NCBI GenBank assembly: GCA_046760905.1
Contig: JBHIFB010000015.1
Coordinates: 1-35,732, forward strand
Direction of reading: 5' to 3'
Length of the DNA stretch: 35,732 nucleotides
DNA from: JBHIFB01 sp046760905
Lineage (GTDB): Bacteria > Gemmatimonadota > CAZMKB01
In this document: positions 8,224-16,583 of the stretch, in pieces
How positions within the stretch are numbered: the stretch's first letter is position 1
Layout of the letters: the number at the start of each line of letters is the position of its first letter
The notes under the pieces: model-generated
Databases searched by the model: none
What the model saw: only the letters and a program-made list of their open reading frames with translations
Told to the model about the DNA's origin: nothing
Translations under genes and position numbers: made by a program

Positions 8224-8296
8224 CGATTCTCCAGCCATTCAGTGCATATAAAAGTGTGGTGCATAATATTAGGGGTGAATAACTTGTACGCGATTG

Positions 8297-8325
8297 AATA
8301 TACCCGAGGTTACATTACATGTCAA
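8297..8325 (-). promoter_or_regulatory. Sigma-70-type promoter for the beta-propeller gene
   Basis: TTGACA (8325-8320, minus strand) and TATATT (8302-8297) are separated by 17 bases. The start point would be near 8290, about 67 bases before the chosen start codon. Confidence 0.6.
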
Positions 8326-8345
8326 CAGACCTCAGACAGATGGGT

Positions 8346-8372
8346 AAAAAAATGCACCGCCAGAAGCGGTGC
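8346..8372 (-). terminator. Intrinsic terminator of the XRE/S24 regulator gene
   Basis: GCACCGC (8354-8360) pairs with GCGGTGC (8366-8372) around a five-base loop. On the minus strand the stem is followed by A then seven T (8352-8346). It lies just after the regulator's stop codon. Confidence 0.85.
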
Positions 8373-8394
8373 GATTAGAACTGGAAAGCGTGGG

Positions 8395-9075
8395 TTAGAA
8401 CTTGGTGAGAACTCTACTGATCCTGAAATGTTTGTGGTCGTTCTCACTTTCTGCAAAGTAGTCGGGCGGGTTACCTGCTGAATTTATGGGAATATAGAAG
8501 GTGCCCTTCTCCGTCTCGTAGTAAATAGAAACGCCCACCTTCTCTTCACCAAGGGTGAGTACGTAAGCGCCGCTGGATGGGCTTCTGTTCGGTTCGACGA
8601 GCAGATAGTCACCCGGACCTATCCGACCACCTACCATCCCGACTCCCATTGATCCGCTGGGAACTATGATCCAGAAGGCCTGTGGATCCTCGGAATAGCT
8701 CGGCTCGATGGTATCGATCGAATCGAGGGCTTTCAGCATGTACTCCACATCCCTCGAGTTATCCCACAGGTCAGGGGTCAGGACCGGTATATTCTTAAGA
8801 CCCGCGTCCTTGATCTTGATTTCGGTGAGGTCCGCATCCTCTGGAACGACGACATTGATCCCTTTGGGAGCTTTCTGCTTGTACGCTTCGATCCTCAAGA
8901 GATTGTAGTCAAGGTCCAGGGACTCGGAGATGGACTTAAGTATTCGTGGCGATGGAACTCGGTTACCGGATACGATCTTGCCGACATAGACATCTGAAAT
9001 GCCGGCGAGCCTGGAAAGCTTCGCGTAATTCAATCCGAGTTCCTTCATTCGGCTTTTGATAATGTCCTTTAGCAT
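8395..9075 (-). CDS. XRE-family regulator with S24/LexA-like C-terminal domain
   Basis: This 226-residue protein joins an N-terminal Cro/CI helix-turn-helix (about 5-60; LGLNYAKLSRLAGISDVYVG) to a C-terminal LexA/CI-type S24 fold (about 95-226). The nucleophile motif GSM (S142) and the following GPGD (153-156) are present. The lysine that forms the catalytic dyad in LexA is not where it is expected: the strand after EEK reads VGVSIYY, with the only nearby lysine (K179) out of register. Self-cleavage may therefore be lost, and the domain may serve for dimerisation or ligand sensing. GAGGGAGG precedes the ATG. The gene is divergent from the sensor kinase, and two inverted repeats in the shared intergenic region are candidate operators. 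Confidence 0.85.
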   Translation of the reverse strand: MLKDIIKSRMKELGLNYAKLSRLAGISDVYVGKIVSGNRVPSPRILKSISESLDLDYNLLRIEAYKQKAPKGINVVVPEDADLTEIKIKDAGLKNIPVLTPDLWDNSRDVEYMLKALDSIDTIEPSYSEDPQAFWIIVPSGSMGVGMVGGRIGPGDYLLVEPNRSPSSGAYVLTLGEEKVGVSIYYETEKGTFYIPINSAGNPPDYFAESENDHKHFRISRVLTKF

Positions 9076-9274
9076 TTGGAGCCTCCCTCTTTCAGGTTAT
9101 AGTTATTAAAATCGATCTTGCCGTTATCGCTTCATTTTGAAATTTTAATATCACCTCTTTGCATTAATTGATTGTATTACTCGACAATCCGCTCATTGAG
9201 CATTTGCTGTAATCCCTTATGTAATATATAAATCCAGAATGAATAAAGAAATAAGTTTTTGTCTGATTTTTTTG

Positions 9275-9315
9275 TAGTATTTTTAAGTACTAAATTGTAG
9301 GTTTTATTCCTACAA
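9275..9315. promoter_or_regulatory. Two tandem inverted repeats, candidate operators
   Basis: TAGTA (9275-9279) mirrors TACTA (9288-9292), and TTGTAGG (9295-9301) mirrors CCTACAA (9309-9315). Spacers are 8 and 7 T-rich bases. They lie just upstream of a -35 element at 9337, a suitable place for the divergently encoded XRE regulator to bind. Confidence 0.45.
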
Positions 9316-9336
9316 GGAAATGTGGGGAGATCTACA

Positions 9337-9365
9337 TTGACAGCAGAATAAATTGCTTCTATCTT
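9337..9365 (+). promoter_or_regulatory. Candidate promoter for the sensor kinase operon
   Basis: TTGACA (9337-9342) is followed after 17 bases by TATCTT (9360-9365). The -35 box is perfect and the -10 box matches four of six positions. Confidence 0.4.
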
Positions 9366-9524
9366 ACTAATCTTGTAGATGAGCTTTAAAGGGGAAGGAC
9401 AGGATCAACTTAATATCCTGCGACCCTCACGAGGGAAACGTTTAAGATCCTCTCCCGTTATTACGCGATTGGGTGAGCACGCTTTATAGCGGGCGGTAAG
9501 ATCCCACTATCCGGTGAGAAAAAG

Positions 9525-11102
9525 ATGAAAATCGCCAGGGACAAGAAGGCGGAGGAGTTGCTGAGAGAGAATGAAAGGCAGTACCGGATCCTTTTCGAGG
9601 ACTCCCCGGTTTCTCTCTGGGAAGAAGATTTCTCCGAGGTCAAAAAATACATAGACAGGCTGAGGGCCGAGGGCGTCAGGGATTTCAAGATACATTTCAA
9701 TGAACACCCTGAAGATGTTCGTGCATGCGCCGCCCTGGTTAAGGTGGTCGCCGTGAACAAGGCCACGCTAAGGATGTTCAGAGCAAAAACGAGTAAGGCG
9801 CTTGAGGGAAGCCTGGAGAAGATCTTCACAGAAGAGTCATATGATGTATTCAAAAATGAACTCATCGCTCTGGCTGATGATAAAACAGTCTTTGAAAGCG
9901 AAGCGGTGAATCGTGACATGGAAGGAAACACGAAACATATTCACATGAGATGGGCCGTTTCGCCGGGCTATGAAAAGAGCCTGGCAAAGGTTTACGTGTC
10001 TATCCTGGACATCACAGACTACAAATCGGCAGAGGAAAGACTCAGGGAGAGCGAGGAAAGGTTCAGGAATGCATTTGATCATGCGGCTATCGGGCGAGCT
10101 CTCGCATCAATCGATGGCAGATTCATTCGAGTCAATCGCGCAATGTGCGAGATGACCGGCTACACCGAAGAAGAACTGCTGAATAAGACATGGATGGAAA
10201 TGACTCATCCCGATTTCATGAAACGCCATCTCGAATATATAGAGAGGCTCCTGGCGGGCGATATTCCTTCAATGAACATGGAGCTTAAGGCGAATCACAA
10301 GGAGGACAGGGATCTGTGGATCCATCTGACCATTGTGCTTATAAGGAACAAGCAAGGCCAGCCGCTCTACTTCTTCGGAGATATCCAGGATATCACGGAT
10401 AGGAAGCGAGCGGAAGATGAGCTTAAAAATTCACGACAGCAGCTGCGTGAACTCGCTGCTCATTTACAATCCGCACGGGAAGAGGAAAGGACGAGCATCG
10501 CTCGGGAGATTCATGATGAACTCGGACAGATGCTGACGGCTTTGCGAATGGATCTTTCATGGCTGGAAGGCAAATTATCACAGGATCAGAAATCACAGCT
10601 CGAGAAGATCCGATCGATGTCGAAGCTCACTGACACGACCCTCAAAACGGTAAAAAGGATCTCCTCAGAACTTAGGCCCGGACTGCTGGATGACCTGGGG
10701 CTTGCAGCAGCGGTTGAATGGCAGGCGGAAGAATTCAAGAAGCGAACAGGGATAAAGTGCAGCCTGATTATAGAACCCCAGGAGTTTGTTTTGGATGGAG
10801 AGCGATCCACGACGGTTTTCCGGATTTTTCAGGAGGCTTTGACAAACATTGTCCGCCACGCAGAGGCAACAGAGGTTAAGGTGTACTTGAGAAAGAAGGC
10901 CGACAGGCTCTTGCTCGAGGTGACGGATAACGGGAAAGGAATAAGAGAACATCATATCGCCTCCCCGAGATCTTTCGGGTTGATCGGCATGCGTGAAAGA
11001 TGTTATTTTTTAGGAGGCGACGTTACTATAAGAGGACAGAGGGGTAAAGGTACCACGGTCGAGGCATGCATACCGCTTCCCGCAGAGAGAGGGAATAAAT
11101 GA
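9525..11102 (+). CDS. PAS-domain sensor histidine kinase (NarX/DegS type)
   Basis: This 525-residue cytoplasmic kinase lacks transmembrane segments. Two PAS domains come first (about 15-165 and 175-295; the second ends with FFGDIQDITDRKRAE), then a coiled linker, a HisKA_3 dimerisation domain with the phosphate-accepting histidine in REIHDELGQM (H330), and a HATPase domain (about 425-520) with FQEALTNIVRHA, VTDNGKGI and FGLIGMRER. It would sense a small ligand or redox cue through PAS and phosphorylate the response regulator whose gene overlaps its stop by four bases (ATGA). That overlap and the matching NarL-type partner make the pairing nearly certain. The signal and target genes are unknown. 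Confidence 0.93.
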   Translation: MKIARDKKAEELLRENERQYRILFEDSPVSLWEEDFSEVKKYIDRLRAEGVRDFKIHFNEHPEDVRACAALVKVVAVNKATLRMFRAKTSKALEGSLEKIFTEESYDVFKNELIALADDKTVFESEAVNRDMEGNTKHIHMRWAVSPGYEKSLAKVYVSILDITDYKSAEERLRESEERFRNAFDHAAIGRALASIDGRFIRVNRAMCEMTGYTEEELLNKTWMEMTHPDFMKRHLEYIERLLAGDIPSMNMELKANHKEDRDLWIHLTIVLIRNKQGQPLYFFGDIQDITDRKRAEDELKNSRQQLRELAAHLQSAREEERTSIAREIHDELGQMLTALRMDLSWLEGKLSQDQKSQLEKIRSMSKLTDTTLKTVKRISSELRPGLLDDLGLAAAVEWQAEEFKKRTGIKCSLIIEPQEFVLDGERSTTVFRIFQEALTNIVRHAEATEVKVYLRKKADRLLLEVTDNGKGIREHHIASPRSFGLIGMRERCYFLGGDVTIRGQRGKGTTVEACIPLPAERGNK

Positions 11103-11728
11103 TTAGAATACTCATCGCTGATGATCACGCCATCGTTCGGAAAGGATTGAGGCAGATTCTCTCAGAGACTTCTGATATAGTGATAGCTGACGAAGCAGGC
11201 AGCGGGCAGGAAGCTCTCGAGAAAGGCCTGGAAAATGATTACGACATCGTCGTGCTGGACATCTCCATGCCTGACAGAAACGGACTCGATATTTTAAAGC
11301 AATTGAAGGTTGAAAAACCCGGGCTCCCTGTACTCGTTTTGAGCATGCATCCTGAAGAACAGTATGCAATAAGAGCTCTAAGAGAAGGAGCATTTGGATA
11401 CCTGACGAAAGAGAGCGCACCGGGTGAGCTCATCAGAGCAATACGCAAAATTTCCGAGGGCAGAAAATACGTCTCTTCCTCGCTGGCAGAGAAACTGGCC
11501 ACCAGGCTAAAACCCGATGCAGATAAACCACCGCACGAGTCCCTATCCAACCGCGAATTTCAGGTGATGCTGCTTCTGGCAAATGGAAAAACCGTAAAAG
11601 AGGCCGCCGGGGAAATGCATCTGAGTGCAAAGACTGTGAGCACATACCGTGCCCGGATCATGGCAAAAATGAACATGAAGAACAATGCGGAACTGATTCG
11701 CTACGCCATAAAAAACGGGCTCGTTTGA
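11099..11728 (+). CDS. NarL/FixJ-type response regulator
   Basis: This 209-residue regulator has a receiver domain with the acidic pair D8-D9, phosphoacceptor D54 (VVLDISMPDRNG) and the conserved lysine in YLTKES. A LuxR-type helix-turn-helix follows at about 145-205 (SNREFQVMLLLANGKTVKEA and HLSAKTVSTYRARIM). It is translationally coupled to the preceding kinase. Phosphorylation at D54 should promote dimerisation and DNA binding. The next gene begins 27 bases downstream and could be co-transcribed. Confidence 0.95.
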   Translation: MIRILIADDHAIVRKGLRQILSETSDIVIADEAGSGQEALEKGLENDYDIVVLDISMPDRNGLDILKQLKVEKPGLPVLVLSMHPEEQYAIRALREGAFGYLTKESAPGELIRAIRKISEGRKYVSSSLAEKLATRLKPDADKPPHESLSNREFQVMLLLANGKTVKEAAGEMHLSAKTVSTYRARIMAKMNMKNNAELIRYAIKNGLV

Positions 11729-11755
11729 GAAAGGAGATCTGAAGGATCGAAATCA

Positions 11756-13798
11756 ATGGGAACTCAGAAACCTGATGCAGGTCATGTAAACAAGCACATT
11801 TTTTTATATTACATTCTCCTTGTTTTCACCTACGAGTCCCTGCTATTTCTCTATCTCCTTATCCTCAATCCCCTTTTTCCAAATCGACCGGCTCTTGCAG
11901 CGATATTTTTAGTGGCTATCCCGCCTCTTTTTGGCGGAGTCCTCACGGCCTCAACCCGGGTGATCGATCTGATTCTTTCGTCTGAAAGAACCGGCTTCTC
12001 TATATCAAAGATCGTAATGAGAATCACCCTACTTGCATTCTTTTTTATAGCTATGATACTGACGCTGACCACCCTCAGCTTTCCCCCGCCCGTTAAGAAC
12101 CGGTGGATCCTCGCTCTCCTTCCCGTACTCATACTGGTCACAATCATATTGTGGAGGCTGTCCTCACGCATCGTTTCAGGTGCTCGAAGCAGCGCTGAGA
12201 TTACCGGGAAAAATCCTTTCAAGAGTATCGTCTTCACTTCCACCCTGATCCTCCTGGTCGCTATCGCCTGGAGTCTCATCGCTCCGTCTGTTTTGAAAGA
12301 CCGGACTCGAATGATCCTATTCGGCATCGATGGCGGAACCTGGAAGATAGTGGAGAGAATGATGAATCAGGGAGAGCTACCGAACATCTCCAGGATGGTG
12401 AGGGAGGGATGCAGCGGTCGCCTTGCAAGCATCAAGCCGTGCATATCGCCGGCGGTGTGGACCAGTATTTCTACCGGCTTTCTGCCCCAGTCCCATGGAA
12501 TAACAAACTTCTACGGGACCCTCAATCAGGTGAAGAAGAAGGGCTTCTGGGAAATCCTTTCAGAGGAAGGCGAAAGGGTCGGGCTCCTCAGGTGGTTGAT
12601 CACATGGCCTCCTGTCGAGGTTAACGGTTTCATCATCCCAAACTGGCTCGCGAGGGATTCCGAGTGCTATCCAAACACACTCAGCCACATCAAACGCAAA
12701 GGCGGTCAAAGCGGCATCCTCAAGGTAAGAGACGTCCTCCTGGATATCTCGTATGGGCTCACCATGGAGGCGGTGACAGAGGTCATTCACTACAAGGTGA
12801 GGAAGGCCATAACCGAACCCTCACCGATCGATCGCAACATAGCCATAGAGAAGATAGATGTCATAAGGAGGAGGGATTACTTCATTCGGCTCAAGCACCT
12901 GTTCGATATAGATTTTGGATCCTGTACCTTCGACAACGTCGACAACTTCTCCCATATCCTATGGAAATTCATGGAGCCGGAAAAATTCAATGATGTTCCT
13001 GCCGAGCTCGTGAATCGTTACGGCGGAGTGATAGAGGATCAGTATCGGGAAATTGACGAATGCATCGGGCATATCACCAGTACGGTCGATGATGACACTT
13101 ACCTGATGGTGGTCTCAGACCACGGGTTTAAAGCTGCCGACACGATCAGGGTGCACCCCCCCAACCCCACAACCGCTGTACTGGATTACCTGCGGGTTCC
13201 CAAGGATCTCATCCGATTACTGGATTTAAAATTCGACAGGATGGTTCTTGGGGTGAAGAAAGGAAAGGGGTCGGTTGAGATCGCAAGGGATCTCAAGAGT
13301 CAGCTTCTCAGCGTAGTACTCGAGGGGGAGACAGAGCCGCTTTTAAAAGTTATCACTCTGAAGAAGGCATTTGATAAGTACCAGGCGGTGATTGTCATCC
13401 GTGCGCGGGAGGGGCTGACATATTCAAAGGACAGGACGGTCATTTTACCCACCGGCAGAAGACCGTTTCAGGATATATTCACCCCGAGACCGGGATATTC
13501 GGGGTTTCATGACCCCGATGACGGCCTGTTCATCCTCAGTGGGCCCGGAGTGAAGACGGGGGTCAAGGTGGAAGGGATATCCGTGCTTGACATTCAGCCT
13601 ATCATCCTGCATCTCTTCGGGAAAGCCGTGCCATTGGACATCGATGGGAGGTTGCGGATGGATATTTTCGATGAGTCTGAGGTCTCCCCCCCTCGCTACA
13701 TTCAAACATATGGGGAGAGGGCAGTTGTGGAACAGGAGGAAGTACCGTTGGGCGAAGAAGCGCTCGATAGGATGAAGGCCCTCGGGTATATCGAGTGA
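11756..13798 (+). CDS. Membrane-anchored type I phosphodiesterase / alkaline phosphatase superfamily protein
   Basis: This 680-residue protein begins with about five transmembrane helices (near 14-37, 46-66, 86-107, 117-134 and 156-177) and continues with an alkaline phosphatase-fold domain. Metal and catalytic signatures are visible: FGIDGGTW with D192, SPAVWTSISTG with the probable nucleophile T236, VSDHGF in the middle and GFHDPDDGLFI near the C-terminus. Proteins of this type act on phosphodiester or phosphonate bonds, or transfer phospho-groups to surface glycans and lipids. The domain should face the periplasm. The actual substrate cannot be read from the sequence. It may be linked functionally to the TPR membrane protein that follows the selenoprotein. 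Confidence 0.8.
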   Translation: MGTQKPDAGHVNKHIFLYYILLVFTYESLLFLYLLILNPLFPNRPALAAIFLVAIPPLFGGVLTASTRVIDLILSSERTGFSISKIVMRITLLAFFFIAMILTLTTLSFPPPVKNRWILALLPVLILVTIILWRLSSRIVSGARSSAEITGKNPFKSIVFTSTLILLVAIAWSLIAPSVLKDRTRMILFGIDGGTWKIVERMMNQGELPNISRMVREGCSGRLASIKPCISPAVWTSISTGFLPQSHGITNFYGTLNQVKKKGFWEILSEEGERVGLLRWLITWPPVEVNGFIIPNWLARDSECYPNTLSHIKRKGGQSGILKVRDVLLDISYGLTMEAVTEVIHYKVRKAITEPSPIDRNIAIEKIDVIRRRDYFIRLKHLFDIDFGSCTFDNVDNFSHILWKFMEPEKFNDVPAELVNRYGGVIEDQYREIDECIGHITSTVDDDTYLMVVSDHGFKAADTIRVHPPNPTTAVLDYLRVPKDLIRLLDLKFDRMVLGVKKGKGSVEIARDLKSQLLSVVLEGETEPLLKVITLKKAFDKYQAVIVIRAREGLTYSKDRTVILPTGRRPFQDIFTPRPGYSGFHDPDDGLFILSGPGVKTGVKVEGISVLDIQPIILHLFGKAVPLDIDGRLRMDIFDESEVSPPRYIQTYGERAVVEQEEVPLGEEALDRMKALGYIE

Positions 13799-13900
13799 AT
13801 CGGATGGTATAGAAAATTCGTTTTCCCGGGATTATATTCACTACTGCGAAAAACATTGAATTTAAAAGTTACGTTCAAAAACCCTGGAAAGGAGGCCCAT

Positions 13901-14122
13901 ATGGCAGAAATAATTCGCATTTACGGAAAAGACGGTTGACCCTACACTTCAAGGGCCCGTGAGGACTACGGAAAACAGGGTGAAGTAAAATATCTGAACG
14001 TGCAGAAAGACAGAAGTCTCCTCGAGGAGATGCTCAAATTCTCGAACAGAAGGAGAGAGGTGCCGGTAATCGTCATCGGCAGTGAGGTTAAGATAGGCCA
14101 TGGAGGCACCTGAGGGGTCTGA
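13901..14122 (+). CDS. Glutaredoxin-like selenoprotein with two selenocysteines (UXX-star type)
   Basis: The frame opens at ATG 13901 with AAAGGAGG just upstream and would be cut by TGA at 13937 if read normally. Read through, it gives a 73-residue thioredoxin-fold protein whose first UGA (residue 13) sits in G-U-P-Y-T, exactly where glutaredoxins have C-P-Y-T. The second UGA (14111, residue 71) lies in G-G-T-U-G-V directly before the true stop, giving the U-X-X-stop ending that I recall for the UXX-star seleno-redox family. Residues between the two keep the glutaredoxin pattern (VPVIVIGS near the cis-proline). SECIS-like hairpins follow both UGA codons. It is probably a thiol/selenol redox protein; partners are unknown. 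No selenocysteine machinery is in the window. Confidence 0.88.
13940..13964 (+). promoter_or_regulatory. Candidate SECIS element for the first selenocysteine codon
   Basis: Just after UGA at 13937-13939, CTTCA (13947-13951) can pair with TGAGG (13960-13964), one pair being G-U. The eight-base loop AGGGCCCG contains the G residues typical of bacterial SECIS loops and lies 15-22 bases past the UGA. An alternative pairing of CCCT with AGGG is also possible. Confidence 0.5.
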
Positions 14123-14141
14123 ACTCCTGGAGGCTCCAGGA
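14114..14141 (+). promoter_or_regulatory. SECIS element for the C-terminal selenocysteine codon
   Basis: TCCTGGA (14125-14131) pairs perfectly with TCCAGGA (14135-14141) around the loop GGC, whose first base is 19 bases from the start of the UGA at 14111. Stem length, spacing and GG loop fit the bacterial SECIS model well. The stem lies wholly past the stop codon and ends four bases before the next gene's ribosome site. Confidence 0.7.
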
Positions 14142-14158
14142 TGTAAGGAATGAACCCG

Positions 14159-16528
14159 ATGAAAGGGGATGACAAACGAAGGACAGGCGGAAAAAAGCGC
14201 TCACGCAGTCTGACAGGAAGGGGATTGCTTATAGCCGCCTGTCTGGTTGCGTCTTTGGCGGCTTTTCTTTCCGGACTGTTCGACATCCAGAACTTCGATG
14301 TATGGTGGCATCTGAAAACGGGAGAGCTCATAGTCACGGAAGGTTCTATCCCGGATACGGATCCCTTCTCATACACAGCATACGGAAGGCCGTGGGTAAC
14401 TCACGAGTGGCTGTCCGAAGTCATTTTTCACCTGATAGATGCAAATCTGGGAGCCGCCGGTCTCATCTATTTGAAAGCCGCCCTTCTCGCCGTTTCGGTC
14501 GGCCTCGTGCTGTCTCTCACTCTCAGAAGACGGGAGAGCGTCACTGTCTTACTTCTTTTCCCATTCTTCCTTTTCCCGATAGCGCTCAGACCCTTTGTCA
14601 GACCGCATATATTCACACTTTTTTTCACCTCGGTGTTGCTTCTGCTTCTGTATCGCTACCGGGAGGATGGAAACAGAAAGGCCCTCTATATCATACCGCC
14701 GGTGTTCCTTCTGTGGGCGAATCTCCACTCGGGTGTGACACTGGGGCTGATAATACTTACAACGTTTGCCCTCGGCTCTCTTGCCGCCAGGAGGCTGTCG
14801 AGACAAAGGCCGGCGCCGGGCAGGGGAATGAGGTTCAGACCGCTTGCGATGACGCTCGTGGCATCATTTCTAGCGAGCCTCGTGAACCCGAATCACCTGG
14901 AGGCACTCATCTACCCGTTTTTGCTCGCACGGAATCCACTGTTCACAAGGACAATCGCAGAACTAAAGGGCCCACTGAGTCCCGAGTACAGTATGGCATT
15001 CTGGCAGATAGGTTTTTTCGCTACCATAGCCATCACCGCGGCTGTCGCATGCTTCACCCGCCGCCATACGGATCTCGCATCCATATTCCCATTGCTGATC
15101 TACCTTTCGCTCTCCTTCTTCGCCCACCGTAACATCCCGACGTTCGCACTGATTGCACTGGCCTACTGCTGTGTGAGTCTCACAGCTAAAATGAAGCCGG
15201 CAAAGCCCGCTTCGGGTAAAGCCGGTCGCAGGGCACTTATCCCCCGCACGGCCGGGCCGGTTTTCTCTGTGATAGTCCCCGGTCTGACCGTCCTCCTCCT
15301 TCTCGTGAAGGGTACCTACATGGGGGATGGCGAATGGCGCACCCTCGGAACGGGCATCGAGGAGGAGAACTATCCGATAGGCGCCTACGAGTTTCTGGAG
15401 GAGGCCGGCCTTGACGGGAACATGGTCAACAAGATGGCCTTCGGAGGATACCTCATTTACAGAGGCTTCCCACGGAGAAAGGTTTTCATCGACGGACGCC
15501 TACTGCTTTACGGAGACAATTACAGCCGGACCTACCTCAATGCATACTATGGATCGATAGGAGTCGAAGAGCTCACCGGAAGATATGATACGGATTACTT
15601 CCTGCTCGACTATCCCAAGGAGGATGAGCCCAGAATGATACAGTACTACCTCTCGAGAAGCCCGGACTGGAAACTCGTCTACTGGGACGACAACTCCCTC
15701 GTTTATGTGAAGAACGATTCAACGCACAGCTCAATAATAGAGCGCTACGCTTACGAAGGCGTCGATCCCATATACAGGAAAGGGCAGCTTGTGAGCAGGC
15801 AGGTTGAAAAAAATCCCGAGATGTTCATAGAGGAGGTAGAGAGACAGCTCGCTATGCGACCTGAAACTGCCATATCGCGTGTCTTTCTGGGCACAGCTTA
15901 TGAAAAGACAGGCAGGCTAAAGGAAGCGATCGCTGAATTCGAGCGGGTTCTTAGGAAGGACCCGGGCAGGAAAGACCTTCAGAACAAGCTCTTCATGCTC
16001 AGGATTAGAGAGGAATCATCTGGGGTGGAGAGGCAGGAGTCTTCCACAGAAAGCGCTCCAAGTGCTCTTGCCCGGGGCCTTAGATTTCTCTCGCAGGGGC
16101 AAAACGAGAAGGCAAGGGACGCATTGCTCAAAGCGACGAGAGAGGCCCCTGATGATGCGAATGCACATTACAACCTTGCCATCGCATATCGTAACCTCGG
16201 CGAGCGAAACCTAGCGCGGAAATCGCTCGAGCGGGCCATCTCGGTGAATCCCTCCCACACGGACGCATATAATGACCTGGGCATCATATACGGTCTGGAG
16301 GGGAGATATGAGACCGCCATTGGTTATTTCGAGGCCGCGCTCAAGGTGGATCCGAAAAAAGTATCAGTCCTCTACAACTTCGCAAAGATATACGAGATGG
16401 CAGGCGAAAGGGAGAAGGCACGAGAAAAACTCAGGGAGATCCTCGAGATAGATCCGGATCACAAAAAGGCAGCGAGGATGCTCGAGAAATTGAGCAGGGA
16501 GCCCCGGCCGGACCCGGCTGGTGACTGA
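14159..16528 (+). CDS. Polytopic membrane protein with C-terminal TPR repeats
   Basis: This protein of about 789 residues has an N-terminal half with about ten hydrophobic helices (from LLIAACLVASLAAFLSGLF to FSVIVPGLTVLLLL), a periplasmic-looking middle part, and a C-terminal set of tetratricopeptide repeats (about 560-785; for example NAHYNLAIAYRNLGERNLAR and AYNDLGIIYGLEGRYETAIG). Acidic and aromatic residues near the first helix (NFDVWWHLKTGE) recall membrane glycosyltransferase-like proteins of uncultured bacteria. No confident enzymatic motif is seen. I prefer the ATG at 14159 because TAAGGA lies nine bases upstream; an ATG at 14150 would abut that site. The upstream SECIS stem is directly adjacent, so ribosomes reading the selenoprotein end may affect initiation here. 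Confidence 0.7.
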   Translation: MKGDDKRRTGGKKRSRSLTGRGLLIAACLVASLAAFLSGLFDIQNFDVWWHLKTGELIVTEGSIPDTDPFSYTAYGRPWVTHEWLSEVIFHLIDANLGAAGLIYLKAALLAVSVGLVLSLTLRRRESVTVLLLFPFFLFPIALRPFVRPHIFTLFFTSVLLLLLYRYREDGNRKALYIIPPVFLLWANLHSGVTLGLIILTTFALGSLAARRLSRQRPAPGRGMRFRPLAMTLVASFLASLVNPNHLEALIYPFLLARNPLFTRTIAELKGPLSPEYSMAFWQIGFFATIAITAAVACFTRRHTDLASIFPLLIYLSLSFFAHRNIPTFALIALAYCCVSLTAKMKPAKPASGKAGRRALIPRTAGPVFSVIVPGLTVLLLLVKGTYMGDGEWRTLGTGIEEENYPIGAYEFLEEAGLDGNMVNKMAFGGYLIYRGFPRRKVFIDGRLLLYGDNYSRTYLNAYYGSIGVEELTGRYDTDYFLLDYPKEDEPRMIQYYLSRSPDWKLVYWDDNSLVYVKNDSTHSSIIERYAYEGVDPIYRKGQLVSRQVEKNPEMFIEEVERQLAMRPETAISRVFLGTAYEKTGRLKEAIAEFERVLRKDPGRKDLQNKLFMLRIREESSGVERQESSTESAPSALARGLRFLSQGQNEKARDALLKATREAPDDANAHYNLAIAYRNLGERNLARKSLERAISVNPSHTDAYNDLGIIYGLEGRYETAIGYFEAALKVDPKKVSVLYNFAKIYEMAGEREKAREKLREILEIDPDHKKAARMLEKLSREPRPDPAGD

Positions 16529-16583
16529 GGTGTAGAATTGTATTGTAAGGACGCATATTTAATCATAAAGGGAAGGCAGTGTA

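Larger units (their letters stand above)
9076..9524. other. Divergent intergenic region, regulator / sensor kinase
   Basis: This 449-base region has no gene. It is AT-rich in its first half and holds two tandem inverted repeats (9275-9315), a plus-strand promoter candidate (9337-9365) and a small hairpin CCCT-CACG-AGGG (9426-9437). A leader of roughly 150 bases separates the promoter from the kinase start. Confidence 0.6.

Noticed and set aside
9461..9931. Antisense frame of 156 residues opposite the sensor kinase start
   Set aside because: Serine/leucine-rich composition typical of the complement of a coding strand; the kinase on the other strand has clear domains.
11851..12327. Antisense frame of 158 residues opposite the phosphodiesterase gene
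   Set aside because: Arginine/isoleucine-rich complement of transmembrane-coding sequence; no domain.
14302..15132. Plus-strand frame of 276 residues inside the TPR membrane protein gene
   Set aside because: Out-of-frame shadow with high Arg/Pro/Ser content and no domain; the overlapping frame has clear membrane helices and TPR repeats.
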